Of a stretch of 64,000 nt of DNA, positions 51,264 through 61,624 are shown in pieces. This DNA comes from Tribonema minus. Its lineage: Eukaryota; Sar; Xanthophyceae; Tribonematales; Tribonemataceae. Position numbers and translations under genes: made by a program. The stretch is from assembly GCA_017506865.1 (NCBI GenBank), contig JAFCMP010000301.1, forward strand, positions 806,001 through 870,000. The letters are read 5' to 3'. Numbering within the stretch: the first letter of the stretch is position 1; every line of letters begins with the position of its first letter. Under the pieces are notes generated by a model. The model saw only the letters and a list, made by a program, of their open reading frames with translations, made no database searches and was not told where the DNA came from.

Positions 51264-52352
51264 CTAGTGCTGCAGGTGGTAGAGATTAGAGGTTTGGTCC
51301 AAGAACTTCCTGGCGTTGCCTTCGTAGGCGGCTACAAACTCATCCTTCATGCTCTCAAAGAGGGTGGGGCCGCCTTATTGCGCCTCTTGCTATTGTAAGA
51401 GCCTACGAACTCAGGGAATGTTACATGCACTTTTGAATTGGTGATGTCATCGTATACCACATAAGCGATAGTGGTATCACCCTTTGCATATCCGCTCCAA
51501 GCGTTCAAATTGATGACCAGCCTGTCATGCACATGGAACGTGCATGCAGTCTCATTCACCTCCTGCTCCTCTATTGCACTTGCCATCGGGTCAGGGCTCA
51601 CTCGCACAGGTGCGCTGTCACAAAGCATGAAATATGCACAGCGCAGCAGTGTAGGTCAACTGTACTGGCATGTGATGGCTGCGATGAAGCGCACGGTGGT
51701 CAATGCCGAAATTCTGATGGCAAGCAAGCGTGCAAGGTGGCAGCAGTTGATGCCCGCGAGAGCGGTGTGTTCCTCATCCTGTCAACTGCCATCACTTATT
51801 GAGCCATAAGCCTAGTTAAGTCGCCAGGTAATGTGTATGGCAGCGATGTGCGCAGTCTTGTCATGATGACTGTGTTTTATGTCAGTTGCGCCGGATGGAA
51901 GCACCAATAGGCATGTCCAGTGCAGCACAATGCTTACCTCATCTGCGTCAGGTGCTTCATCATCCTGTCCGGCCTCATCTGCCTCCTGTGGGATGTGCGT
52001 GTCGTCCTCCTCGTCATTTGAAGCGAGCAGACGACGGCACGACTCTGTCACTGCGCTGTCCTGTGACTACAGCACGCATTCAAAAGGGTACATTACGGTC
52101 AGATCCGCTCAACAACACGAGCGCACGTACAATCTGCAGCAGCATGGCACCGCTTACCTTGGTTTCACTCCTATTCTTGAGACGTGCCTCTGGCTCACTG
52201 AGTTCCTTGTCCAGCAGCTTGATGCGAGGACTGCGGCGTGTCGCTGCAGCACTGGCCTGGATATGCGCAATCAGAAGTGCGAGCAACCGTATGGCAGAGC
52301 AGATTGAAGTGAGGGCTGTGGCTTGTGCCAAATTTGCACAATGAAATGGCAT
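51264..52352 (-). CDS. Unknown acidic protein, at least three exons
   Basis: Exon a ends at 52158 (ATRRSPRIKLLDKELSEPEA, RLKNRSETK, then a GTAAGC donor). Exon b is 52060-51938, 123 bp or 41 codons in phase 0 (DSAVTESCRRLLASNDEED, then an acidic run to DADE, then a GTAAGC donor). A last exon holds MASAIEEQEVNETACTFHVH, DRLVINLNAWSGY and YVVYDDITNSKVHVTFPEFV. In it one G is missing near 51376; restoring it gives RRNKGGPTLFESMKDEFVAA and ends NLYHLQH, stop TAG at 51264-51266. The intron before the last exon was not placed exactly. No family is recognised. It has no counterpart in unit 2. Confidence 0.5.
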
Positions 52353-53688
52353 GATGCTGTAGTGACAGCTCTTGGATAAGAACTACTGGAAAGGGGTTGG
52401 CATGAGGTGTGGTACGATCAATCAGTCACGCATGATCAACCAATCACACTTGATCGGCAGTCTGGTTAGATCATTAACCACCGTAGAATGAAGCTGCTGC
52501 TCAGTAAAATTCTGCTCAAACAAAGGGTGCTTTGCTGCTCAAACAACATAACTGCGGTCGGGTCAGTGTTGTAAATAAGAGTGGCCCAACGCGATCGGCA
52601 ACTGGAATCTTGCATGTCCTAGAGCTGTGGTGTGAGTTCACAGTCATAACAGGTGCTGTACGTACCGCCTTCCCGCCGGGCGTTGTATCCCGTGCCCTGG
52701 TCATGTCCCCGCTGCTGAGCTCCGCAAGTACTCTCTGTGTGCTCCACTAAGTAGTTCTGTGTGCCCTAACTTCGCGAGCAACTGCAACTGTAACTGTAAC
52801 TACTACCAACTACTTTGACTTGCAGTTCGGTCTAGATATGCAGGCGACAGGTCCACGTCTGGTGCTTATAACTGCTGCTAAAATTCACCAGTCAGAGACG
52901 ATTACTCGCTGCTCCAATTCGACAACATGCTGATTCACCAACGGGACGCAACGTCTTGAAGTTCGTACCACTTCATTAGTTGTTTTAACGTTCGTTGACG
53001 ACATGTGCACGTCCGCATACCAGCAAGAAGTGCATACAGACACAAAATAAGCCATTGTGTATCATCATCAACGAACGAACAACAACCAAAGACGTACAGT
53101 CGACGCGATACGACAATCGGTGCTGTTTTTTTTCTAATGAAAAAGCCGAATAGTTCAAGACGTGATTCGTTTCGTTGGACGATCAAACAAGCATCGCACA
53201 TGAGTGATCACAACGCGACACGACCTCACGAGTGGCATAGCTGCATCTGGCCTTGCGATGGTGTACCCCAAGACTCTAACGTGAGTACTGTCCTATGCAG
53301 CTACTGCAACAACACCAGTTACTGATGCAGTGCCTCATGTGAGTGTAGTCCTATGTGTCGGTCGTATCATTTAAGCACAGTACATTCAATGCTCTTGAAT
53401 TGGCATGTAAACTACCATGGTGCCTGACCTTGCAATGGTGTACCCCAATCCTCTAATGTGAGTACTGTTCTATGCTGCTACTGCAACACAAAACATGTCG
53501 GTCACATCAAGTGAGTAAATTCAATGCTCTTTGAATTGGCATGTAAACTACCATGGTGCCTTTTCCTTTCACGCTCCGTTCACCTCAGCCGGTACAGTGA
53601 CCGTGCCAGTGGGGGCGGAACCAGGACATACGAGGACCTCTAGGGCGTGCGGGCCCCTGTGACGCTGCGGCCATCGGATCATGTGAAC
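52353..53688 (+). other. Start of duplication unit 2 and upstream region of the MGC gene
   Basis: 52572 on repeats 37201 on, including the candidate exon (ATG at about 53200, SDHNATRPHEWHSCIWPC, donor GTGAGT at 53281) and the local donor duplication near 53440-53460. No transposase lies before this unit. Confidence 0.5.
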
Positions 53689-54325
53689 ATGGGTTGCGTG
53701 CCTTCCAAGTGCATGCCACTTCCGGTGACCGACCTTGGACCTAGATGGGTAGTACAGGTACGCACACTTGAACAGTGCCGTACAATGACTTGAGTACATG
53801 CCTTGTTTTCTTTCAGTTTCTGAATGCTTCATGATGCTGCTGTCATGTACGCAGGACGCCCGCCTTAACTCCAGTCCCTGTGCCCCTGACACGGTCATGC
53901 GCACCGTCGGGATGATGGCTAGCGTCGTGGCGCGCGCCAACGCTGACTCTGTGCGCGTGGAGGGCGTAGAGCTTTATGCCAAAACCGTGTTGCTCCCTTG
54001 GTTGGACGGCCTGACCCTTAGAGATGTCACCAACAAGCGTGTATTCGGTGTAGCGCTGCTCTTAGCCAATTATGGACTCTTCACAGAGAAAGAGATAACC
54101 AGTGTCTTAACCCACATAGGATACGGCGCCAAAGCGATGAGATCTGTAGGTCCTCACCGCGCGGCTAATGCCACCAGGACGCCATGCACACACGGAGATG
54201 TTACGTTCATCGCAGACGCGCACATACATGCCGGCGGTTGGGTTCTTGGCAGTTATGCATATGTGCTGAAGCACCTCAGAGGTGATGTGAAGACAATGGT
54301 CCTAAATGCTGCCAAGCGCACCTGA
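53689..54325 (+). CDS. Conserved protein with N-terminal MGC acylation motif (copy 2)
   Basis: Exon 1 53689-53757 (MGCVPSKCMPLPVTDLGPRW, VVQ), intron 53758-53854 (GTACGC...CGCAG, 97 bp), exon 2 53855-54325. Both exons have exactly the same length as in copy 1 (69 and 471 bp), while the intron differs by 14 bp, which supports the model. Gly2, Cys3, Ser6 and Lys7 fit the dual-acylation consensus even better than copy 1. The proteins differ at a handful of positions such as DKRVF/NKRVF, EIVSV/EITSV, TPFTH/TPCTH and ADAYI/ADAHI. Upstream in-frame sequence has a TAG (53641 region), so translation cannot start much earlier. Confidence 0.7.
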
Positions 54326-54420
54326 TCACACTGTTTCAGCTGACAGGGCCCAGTAGCTGGTCTCCGTAGTGACTCTAGAGATGCTGGATTTTTTGTATAA
54401 TATCAAAACTCCACACACGC

Positions 54421-54495
54421 ACATGCTCATCGGTTGCGGCGGGAGGGCACCTGGACGTGCTGTGGTGGGCATGCGCAAACGGCTGTCCGGAGTAA
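54421..54495 (+). pseudogene. 3' end remnant of an F-box/ankyrin gene (copy 2)
   Basis: The same 75-bp last repeat and stop as 39048-39122 (GGHLDVLWWACANGCPE), so the remnant predates the tandem duplication. Confidence 0.7.
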
Positions 54496-55597
54496 GAAGT
54501 AGTGAATGGCATGCACCTGATTCAAGCAAAGATGTGTTTAATCTGTGTCTTCTCTACTTGCTGCTTGCTATTACCTACAATGCAGTTGCGCTGATACTGC
54601 ACTGGTCTTCAACAGGCATGCTGGAGCCTGCAGAACCGGCATCGCTTGCGCTTTGGTAATGCTTGCGCGTACGTGCACAGCCAGGGTAAATTGAGCGCTG
54701 CCACTGGATTGTACGGTGATGCAATGTTCGAATGATGCCACTATGCACCGACAGGTGTCTTAATGCACTGCGAACAACAGTGTTGCAACAGCAGCAGTAG
54801 TTCGCTATAGGTGCGCATGCCGCAGTTACGATGCACCAAAGGGTATCGTTCATTGCATGTCACCATTAAGCTCTACACCCCTTCACTGACGCCTTTCGTA
54901 TTGATGCTGACGCCAGTCCCTGTTGCATGTGCCGTCATGGTCCGCATCGGCGACATGGACCCCCTCGTCTTGAGTGTGCCCGCTATCGCCGCAACCACAG
55001 CCAGTAATCCCAACTGCAATGTGTGCGGAGGTACGCTCATGGTGCGCGATGTGTCTGCCGCAACTGCAGCTTGAGTCAGCATTGTGGCATCCTCTGCGGT
55101 GTGATTGCGGGTGGTGCGGCATGTGGGGCCACAGAGCTGGGCTTCACTGGCGGCGGGCGCGTCCACTATTACCGCCGCCGCAGCCATAATCTGCACGACG
55201 TGCAGCGGACGTTGCCGTCCCGTGCTGTGCGGTGCATAGAATGTTGTTGCAGTCTGTCCTGAGTCTGCAAACACTTGCAGCGGTACTTGCTTGGCAGAGC
55301 GTGCAGCGTCCACAGCCGCACTGCGTGCATTTGCCGCTGGCACGGCCGCAGCCGCCATGGCCCGAGTTCGCCACGTGCGCGGCAGGTGCGCTCGTTCGGC
55401 TGCGCGGGGTGCACTCACCGCTGGCGCGTCCGCTGCAGCTGGAGTATGCGGATGCTGCAGCCGCACAGTCTTGGGCGTCGCTGCTGCTGGCGCAGTCGCG
55501 GCGGGCGCAGAGGTGCCATCACGAGCGACACGGGCCGCAAGGCTGTAGCGCCGCCAGAGGGTGCAGAGGTGCGATCACGAGCGACATGGCCGCAGTA
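54496..55597 (+). other. GC-rich repeated segment (copy 2 of 3)
   Basis: Homologous to 39370-40491. Contains PNCNVCGGTLMVRDVSAATA on the plus strand (about 55008-55070) and an Ala-rich open frame on the minus strand (54873-55466). See copy 1 for why no single frame is accepted. Confidence 0.35.
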
Positions 55598-55828
55598 GAG
55601 TCGCGTGTTCGTGCTGATGCCAGTGAGTTCACCGTCTTCTTCGATGACGCGCCGAGCGTCGCCAAACACGACGGCGATTTCGCCCCTCTCGCGTATTGCT
55701 GGAGACCCGAAGATGCTCGCGCGAAGCTCAGGACGTTGAATGATGCTGTTGATTATATGCTCCTCAGGAGTAGCCATAGCTTGCACTCTCCGACAGCATC
55801 TTGTAGCAGACGGCGCATCGTTTGCACC
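55598..55828 (+). CDS. Candidate upstream exon of the membrane LRR gene (copy 2)
   Basis: ESRVRADASEFTVFFDDA, then 14 residues absent from copy 1 (PSVAKHDGDFAPLA region), then YCWRPEDARAKLRTLNDAVD. Mostly synonymous differences from copy 1 (six of nine) support this plus-strand frame. Acceptor and donor are not resolved. Confidence 0.45.
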
Positions 55829-56311
55829 ATCTTGACTCCTGGTGTCTCTCCTTTGTTCCATATGAATTAGAGAATGTGCAAGGGTGGTACGTCCGGTCAG
55901 CACGTACGGCGTGGTCACAGAGCATGTGACCCTCAAGAGTACAAGACAGCATGTGCCCTCCTGGCTGATGTGGTGCATTATATCAGCTCCAGGAGGGCGC
56001 TAAACCCACATATGGAACACATGTGATAACCTAGGCTAGGCAGCAGGGCAGCACATGATTGAATGCATGTTAGGGCTAATACCTATCCCAATGTATTCAC
56101 GCCCGAACCTCCGTAACTTCAAACCTCACTTCGAGATATGCCTGTCGAAATTTCCAGAGGGGTTTTGCTGGAGACCTGCACAGCAAACAGCACACAGCGG
56201 AAGAAGCAGTAAGCTTCAGGTACCTGCTTTCCTCGAGCATTTTCTGCGAGGATCGCATAATTTCAGTGTAATCTCACGTCCATCCTGCCGCTTTCCTCAC
56301 CATTGTTGCAG

Positions 56312-59300
56312 CTGCACACATCGGGGACAGCGAAGGAGACGCAGTCACAACACTGCAGCTCGCAGGGTGGGAGGTGCGTGAAGCGAGCCCGATTTTCATC
56401 ACATTCAGTAGGTCCATCCTATGCTATCTAGGTGGCGTGACACGGGGTATCATGTTCGAAATCAGCTGCACGTGACATGAGCGTGACTAGCATCTTCATT
56501 GGTCGCCTGCACGTCGCTCGCAGATGGAAGAGCACATCAATCGAGCTTTGTCCTCGACCGGGCCACTATTTCACAAGTGATTCGACATGCTTTCACGTCT
56601 CTACAGGTACCAGCGGGAAAGTCGCTGCACACGTGGGTAGTCCAGATTGACGCTGGAGGGCGGGGCTGCATCAGCGAAGCTGACCGGACGTGTCAAGTAC
56701 GTGATAACTCCGACTGTCAGATGCAAATAATTCGTTTCACGCTTGATGCGTGACAACACACACACACTGATGTAGCCCATACTGATGACGCCTGTCCGTT
56801 GTGAAGGTGGCGAACTCAGCACATTCAATGCGATGGCCTTTGCGCAACGGACCCGACATGATTAATGCTGGTCATGACGCATTACACGCAAGTAGGGTTG
56901 CAAAACTCCGTATATTGAAGTAACTTTTGCACTGCAAAAAGCTCCTTGCATGGGCTTCTCTTGATGAGATACCACTACATATTACCCATATACGCCGTAT
57001 GACTAAAGTTGGTACCACTGAATTTCGGTGGATCTTCATATTTAGACCGCATATACGCCGTATATACGACGTATACGGCCTGCTCATACACGTTTTGTTG
57101 CAACCCTACACGCAAGGGACACATAACAGCCAACTGAGTCCTTGCTATCGATCGGTGGCGGGGGATGATACCATCGTCAGCCGTCCGTTAGGTGGCCAGC
57201 CTGCTCAAACAAACCCCGTCGTGCTGCGCGCGTGGATGCTGACCTCAGCATCGAATAAATGGTACACTTTATTGTTTGCTTTGTGGCAGCTCAAGCTGAG
57301 TTGTCAACACGCAGACCGCTGGAGCAATCTGTTGCGCATGACCGTTATCACATCTTGAACATGCCGTATAAGATCCTGCAGCATCGTAATAGGGCGCCGG
57401 GTGTACCAGTTGGCATCACCACATGACGTAGCGGTCACCCATCGTTCGCGTTTCTGCAATGCTCAAGTAAACTTCCTGCAATTGCCGTGCATGCGCTGCC
57501 GTTTGCAGCTGTTAACAATCCTCGACTGCATCTCTTAAAGTCATCCTGCAAGGCATTGTTGGTCTGCCGTTGCGCATCTCACATTCAGAGATGACGCAGC
57601 GCAGAGCTCAGCTGTGTTCGCTGTTGGTGGCAACAGCACGCGCTACGTGTGAAAGCAACGTTTAAGAGTTGCATGCGACACCATGTGCTGTTGTGGTGTT
57701 TGCACACCAATTGCTGCGGTATGCGCAGAGAGCGCAGCACTCTGGATCTCGCTCATGGATTCCGCTGACCGCGTGCGTTTTTGCTTGCTGATGTGTGCAG
57801 GGTGCGTCATGGTTTTCCACATCTTATACCTATATTGGATGAAGAGATACAAAGCTCATGGCGATGTCATGACCGGCAACGGTGTCGTCCACGACGGCAA
57901 CGGAAATGGCGGTGGCACTTCGACAATGCAGCGGAGCGCATCATCGTCGGCCCTGGTTTCAAGTGTACATGACGCGGCGCGCCTGGAGGCAGGGCAGCAG
58001 CAAAGTGAGCAGCCCCCCCGCACGGCAGAGTCAGACCGCCGTAGCGCCAAGCAGATGAAGGAGCAGATCATCGATAAGAAGCTGGATCCGCTCTCTCTGA
58101 TTGCCTCATTCGCCGCTGATTTGGACGCCGCTTCCGATTGGGCGTTCGTCTACGACTTGGGACATCGACCGGCATCTGCTTATCCACAGACGGCAAGCAT
58201 GTTCAAAGCGGCACTGGCATTCACAGTGGTCGGCACTGTGATCTGGCTGCTGGTCTTCAGCGAGTTTCACCCTGTGGCCACACTCCTAACCAGACTTACT
58301 GGCTGGAGAAACTCATCCAATGCGGTCACAGCAGAATGGCGCATACCCATCGGATTCATCTTGGCATTCAACATGTGCCTTGAAGATGTTCCACAGGTGA
58401 TCATGTCCATTTTGGACACAGTTTTTACTGGCGCGCTGAGCACTTTTGGCGCATTCAATATTGCCGGTTCAGTGTTTGCGGTCATCACGAGAGTCTTCGA
58501 GGCAATGGTGTCATGGCAGAAAATTCCAGCGCGGGCTGAGTTCCAGCTGGTAGACGCTGCCCCGGACGTGATATACACCATGCTCAAGCAGTCAGAAGAG
58601 GCAGAGCAAGCTAGGAGAACTGCAGTATGGTTCGCAGACCTCTCGGCTTATCTGCGAGGACGCTGCAGTGTGCAGGAGCAAGCCCTTCTGGTGCAAGTGC
58701 TGTTAGCTACCATTCAGCCCCTAGGAGCTCAGTTTCCGGGACGCATCAGCGCGAGGCATGTTGCAACGCAGTACCCTGCGCTTGATCTATCTGGACATAT
58801 GTCCGGCAGCCCTTCCTTAGGCCGGTTGTTGTTGGCAAGCTTGGTCAGGCGTGCTGTCGGTTGCTTCGGATTGTCCTTGGCGTTTGGATTCATGCAGGCC
58901 ATCGATGACGGTTTTCTCTCATCTCCTTTTGCCGAACTCGAGAGTCTGCCCGATTCGTTCGGCACTTTGACAACGTTGACTCGGCTCGACCTGTCCTGGT
59001 GCACAGCGCTCACCAACCTACCCCCCTCATTCGGCGACCTGACAGCGTTGACTGCCCTACACCTGCGCGGGTGCTCAGTGCTCAGCAGCCTGCCGGTGTC
59101 ATTTGGCGACCTGACAGCGTTGACTCAACTCGACTTGAGCAGTTGTGTTAGACTTGCGAGTCTACCCGAGTCATTCAGCAACCTGACAGCGTTGAAAACG
59201 CTGAACCTTTCTGCCTGCGATGAGCTTGTCAGCAAGCCGGAGACTTTCGAATTCACCAACCTTACAGTGTTGATTTCCCTCGACCTGAGCTACTGCGTAG

Positions 59301-60088
59301 TGCTCAGCAGCCTGCCCCCCACATTCGGCAACCTGACAGCGTTGAAAACGCTGAGCCTCGCTGCCTGCAATGAGCTTGTCCGCCAGCCAGAGACTTTCGA
59401 ATTCGGCAACCTGACAGCGTTGACTACGCTCAACCTGGGGGGCTGCGAGCGGCTCACCAGCCTGCCCCCCTCATTCGGCAACCTGACAGCGTTGACTTCC
59501 CGCGACCTGAGCAGCTTGCCTGAGTCATTCGGCAACCTGACAGCGTTGACCTCCCTTGACTTGAACCAGTGCAAGTCACTCGAGAGTCTGCCCCACTCAT
59601 TCGGCAACCTGACGGCATTGACTCGCCTCGACCTTCGAGGCTGCTGTTCGCTGAGCACTGCGAACCTGAGCAACTTCAGCGTCCTCAAAGCGCTTGATGT
59701 CGGCGATTGTGATGCCCTCACCAACCTCAACTTGTCTCGTTGCAAGTCACTCGTGCGTCTGCCCGAGTCCTTCGGCAACCTGACAGCGTTGACTTCACTC
59801 GACTTGTCTTTGTGCGAGTCACTCGAGAAATTGCCCGAGTCATTCGGCAACCTGACAGCGTTGACTATACTTGACTTGTCACAATGCGAGCTGCTCGTGA
59901 GTCTGCCCAATTCCTTCGGCAACCTGACAGCGTTGACCTCACTCAGCTTGTGGCAGTGCGAGTCACTCGTGACACTGCCTGACTCCTTCGGCAACCTCAC
60001 AGCGTTGATTGATCTTACCATGTACAATTGCCCAGCGACAGTACCACAAGCGCTACCCGACATTGGACTAGTGAAAGTGAGGAAGTGA
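56312..60088 (+). CDS. Membrane protein with LRR domain (copy 2)
   Basis: Exons 56312-56373 and 56607-56696 match copy 1 in phase (the first is 9 bp, three codons, shorter), then an exon from 57801 with the same 3' splice phase (two bases before the first full codon) runs uninterrupted to TGA at 60086-60088. The intron that separates membrane and LRR parts in copy 1 is absent. Membrane part: VMVFHILYLYWMKRY, DLDAASDWAFVYDL, VVGTVIWLLVFSEFHP, LEDVPQVIMSI. Next a linker of about 170 residues, then about 15 LRRs of 24 residues (LPESFGNLTALTSLDL). The last repeats and the end (TMYNCPATVPQAL) are nearly identical to copy 1, but the middle is much more diverged. The open frame begins at 57683; residues before 57801 are probably intron. 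Confidence 0.65.
56893..57108. mobile_element. hAT-type MITE with 8-bp target duplication
   Basis: A 216-bp insert with inverted ends TAGGGTTGCAA (56893) and TTGCAACCCTA (57108), flanked by CACGCAAG on both sides (56885-56892 and 57109-57116). Copy 1 of the duplication has the empty site at about 41736-41746 (TACACGCAAGGGATAC). An 8-bp duplication and a TAGGG-type end fit the hAT superfamily. The interior has several ATACGCCGTAT words and no coding capacity. Confidence 0.85.
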
Positions 60089-60245
60089 CTGTCAGTCACT
60101 GTGCAAACGTACATTCACGCAAAGCTGTATTGCTCAAGTTGTGCTTTCTCTCGTCTCTGTTGCGATTGCTTAATTTTGACACTTGACAATGCATTGTTTT
60201 AGCGAACTGGACTTGGTGTTCGCAGCAGAGCAGGGAGAGCAACAT

Positions 60246-60960
60246 TCAAGTGGCATGCTTCTTCCTCTGCATGCACTCAGCGCTCTTCGCCATGAACTGT
60301 TCGCGAGTCCACCCACGCGCAAGGTGGAACTCCCGCATCTCCGAAAATTTGGCAAGGCTCCAGCCCCTCGCGCCCGTGCCGTCCGCTGCGCTGGTGACAA
60401 TGGAATTAAAATCCTTGCACACCAGGCACACGTTTGTGGCGACGTACCCGACTGTCACATCCATCCGTTCCAACGACATTTTCCAGTCTCTGTCCAGGGT
60501 CAACTGAATAGCGCTATACGCGCACGGGCCGTTCTGCGCAATGTATATTGAGAGTAGCTCACTGAAAGTCAGGGTGCACTCATTGCCACGCTTGCGCTTT
60601 TTCGAGTTGTCTCTTGAGCTCTCCACCAAGCGTCGCAGCGCGCCGCGCACCGTCGAGCGGTGTGTCGTGCTATAGACACTGAGGCACTGTCTGTCTGCAT
60701 TCGTTTCCGATCTGTTTGTGAAAGCTCTGTCGGGCCTTGAAGTCCCCACAGATGTGACACATATGCTGCACTTCCCCATTATGTTGTCGGCTCGATGCGG
60801 CTTTGTACTGCATGCCTTTGCGGCTCAGCATATCTTCCAGAGGCAACAGGATGCCATCACTGGCTGGCTGGCGCCGCTGCCGTGAAATGCGAACAGAAAC
60901 GTTTCAGGGGTCCATGTAGGTGTCGTGTTTAACTCGAGGCAGACGAATCTGCAGTTGCGT
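60246..60960 (-). pseudogene. Zinc / HNH-like protein, truncated copy 2
   Basis: The C-terminal half matches copy 1 (YSTTHRSTVRGALRRLVESS, then DWKMSLERMDVTVGYVATNV, CLVCKDFNS). A 4-bp insertion (CTGTCTGTCTG instead of CTGTCTG, near 60690) shifts the frame before the second zinc site, and homology ends near 60960, so the N-terminal half is lost. Unlike other breaks in this window, this is not a single-base loss in a G/C run. Confidence 0.7.
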
Positions 60961-61624
60961 AGCGCACCCTGCTGCTGCTGCTGCTGCTTGCTGCTACCTG
61001 TACTGTTACAGCTGCTGCTGGTATTGTGCTGTACTGTTTATGGCAGCCTCACTATTCTCGCGTCCTTGCTCTTTTGTGGTGGTGTGCGTGGGGCACTTTC
61101 TTGTGAAGTTCAACTACTTCATTTGAAGTTGGTTAGGAAGTGTGGTGTGTACTTTGGAGCGATAGCAGCGGCAGCAGTACTAGCATCAGGGCGTGATTGT
61201 GAGAAGCAGCCGCATTAGCAGCTCTCTGCTGGATGGAGAGCCGGGAGCGGAAGTGCTCTTGTTTGGTGAGTTGCTCTCAATACATCAAGCTGGGGCCTTG
61301 CTGTTGTTTGTTGCTAGCGAACTGCCTTGTACCGGTCAGAACAGTGAAAGGTACGCAATACCAGCAGACAAATCCGGAGGTAATAGCAGGCCTCTTTCCG
61401 ATGATAGGTGAGCCACCAGGCACTGCTGTGCTTGGCGATTACACATCCTCATGCTCTAGTCAGACCAAGGGGCTTAATTAAGGACCTACACAGCATGAAG
61501 TTTACCCTGGCACACAGGTCACAGAGGGCAAACGAGCTAGTAAGGAGCTACTACTACATGGACCACTTGCAACGTGATTTGCTTTTTGTTTTCCCTGTTT
61601 ATTGTTATTTTGCAGGTGGTGAAC
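60961..61624. other. CTG repeat and upstream region of the second F-box gene
   Basis: 60968-60989 is a (CTG)n tract of about seven units with more CTG to 61020. 61405-61560 is conserved with 47270-47590 with about 200 bp missing. An acceptor TTATTTTGCAG ends at 61614, eleven bases before the ATG, as in copy 1. Confidence 0.45.

Larger units (their letters stand above)
37201..52571. repeat. Tandem duplication, unit 1
   Basis: Homology with unit 2 begins at about 37201 (GAGAGTGGCCCAACGCG) and at about 52572 in the second unit (AAGAGTGGCCCAACGCG), an offset near 15.4 kb. Corresponding pairs: 38338/53689, 39048/54421, 41158/56312, 45027/60088, 45219/60246, 47668/61625. Identity is high in the small gene and at the LRR 3' end but lower in the membrane part. 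The stretch from about 49000 to 52500 has no counterpart in unit 2. A (TAACTG)n tract at about 37410-37440 recurs near 52785. Confidence 0.85.
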
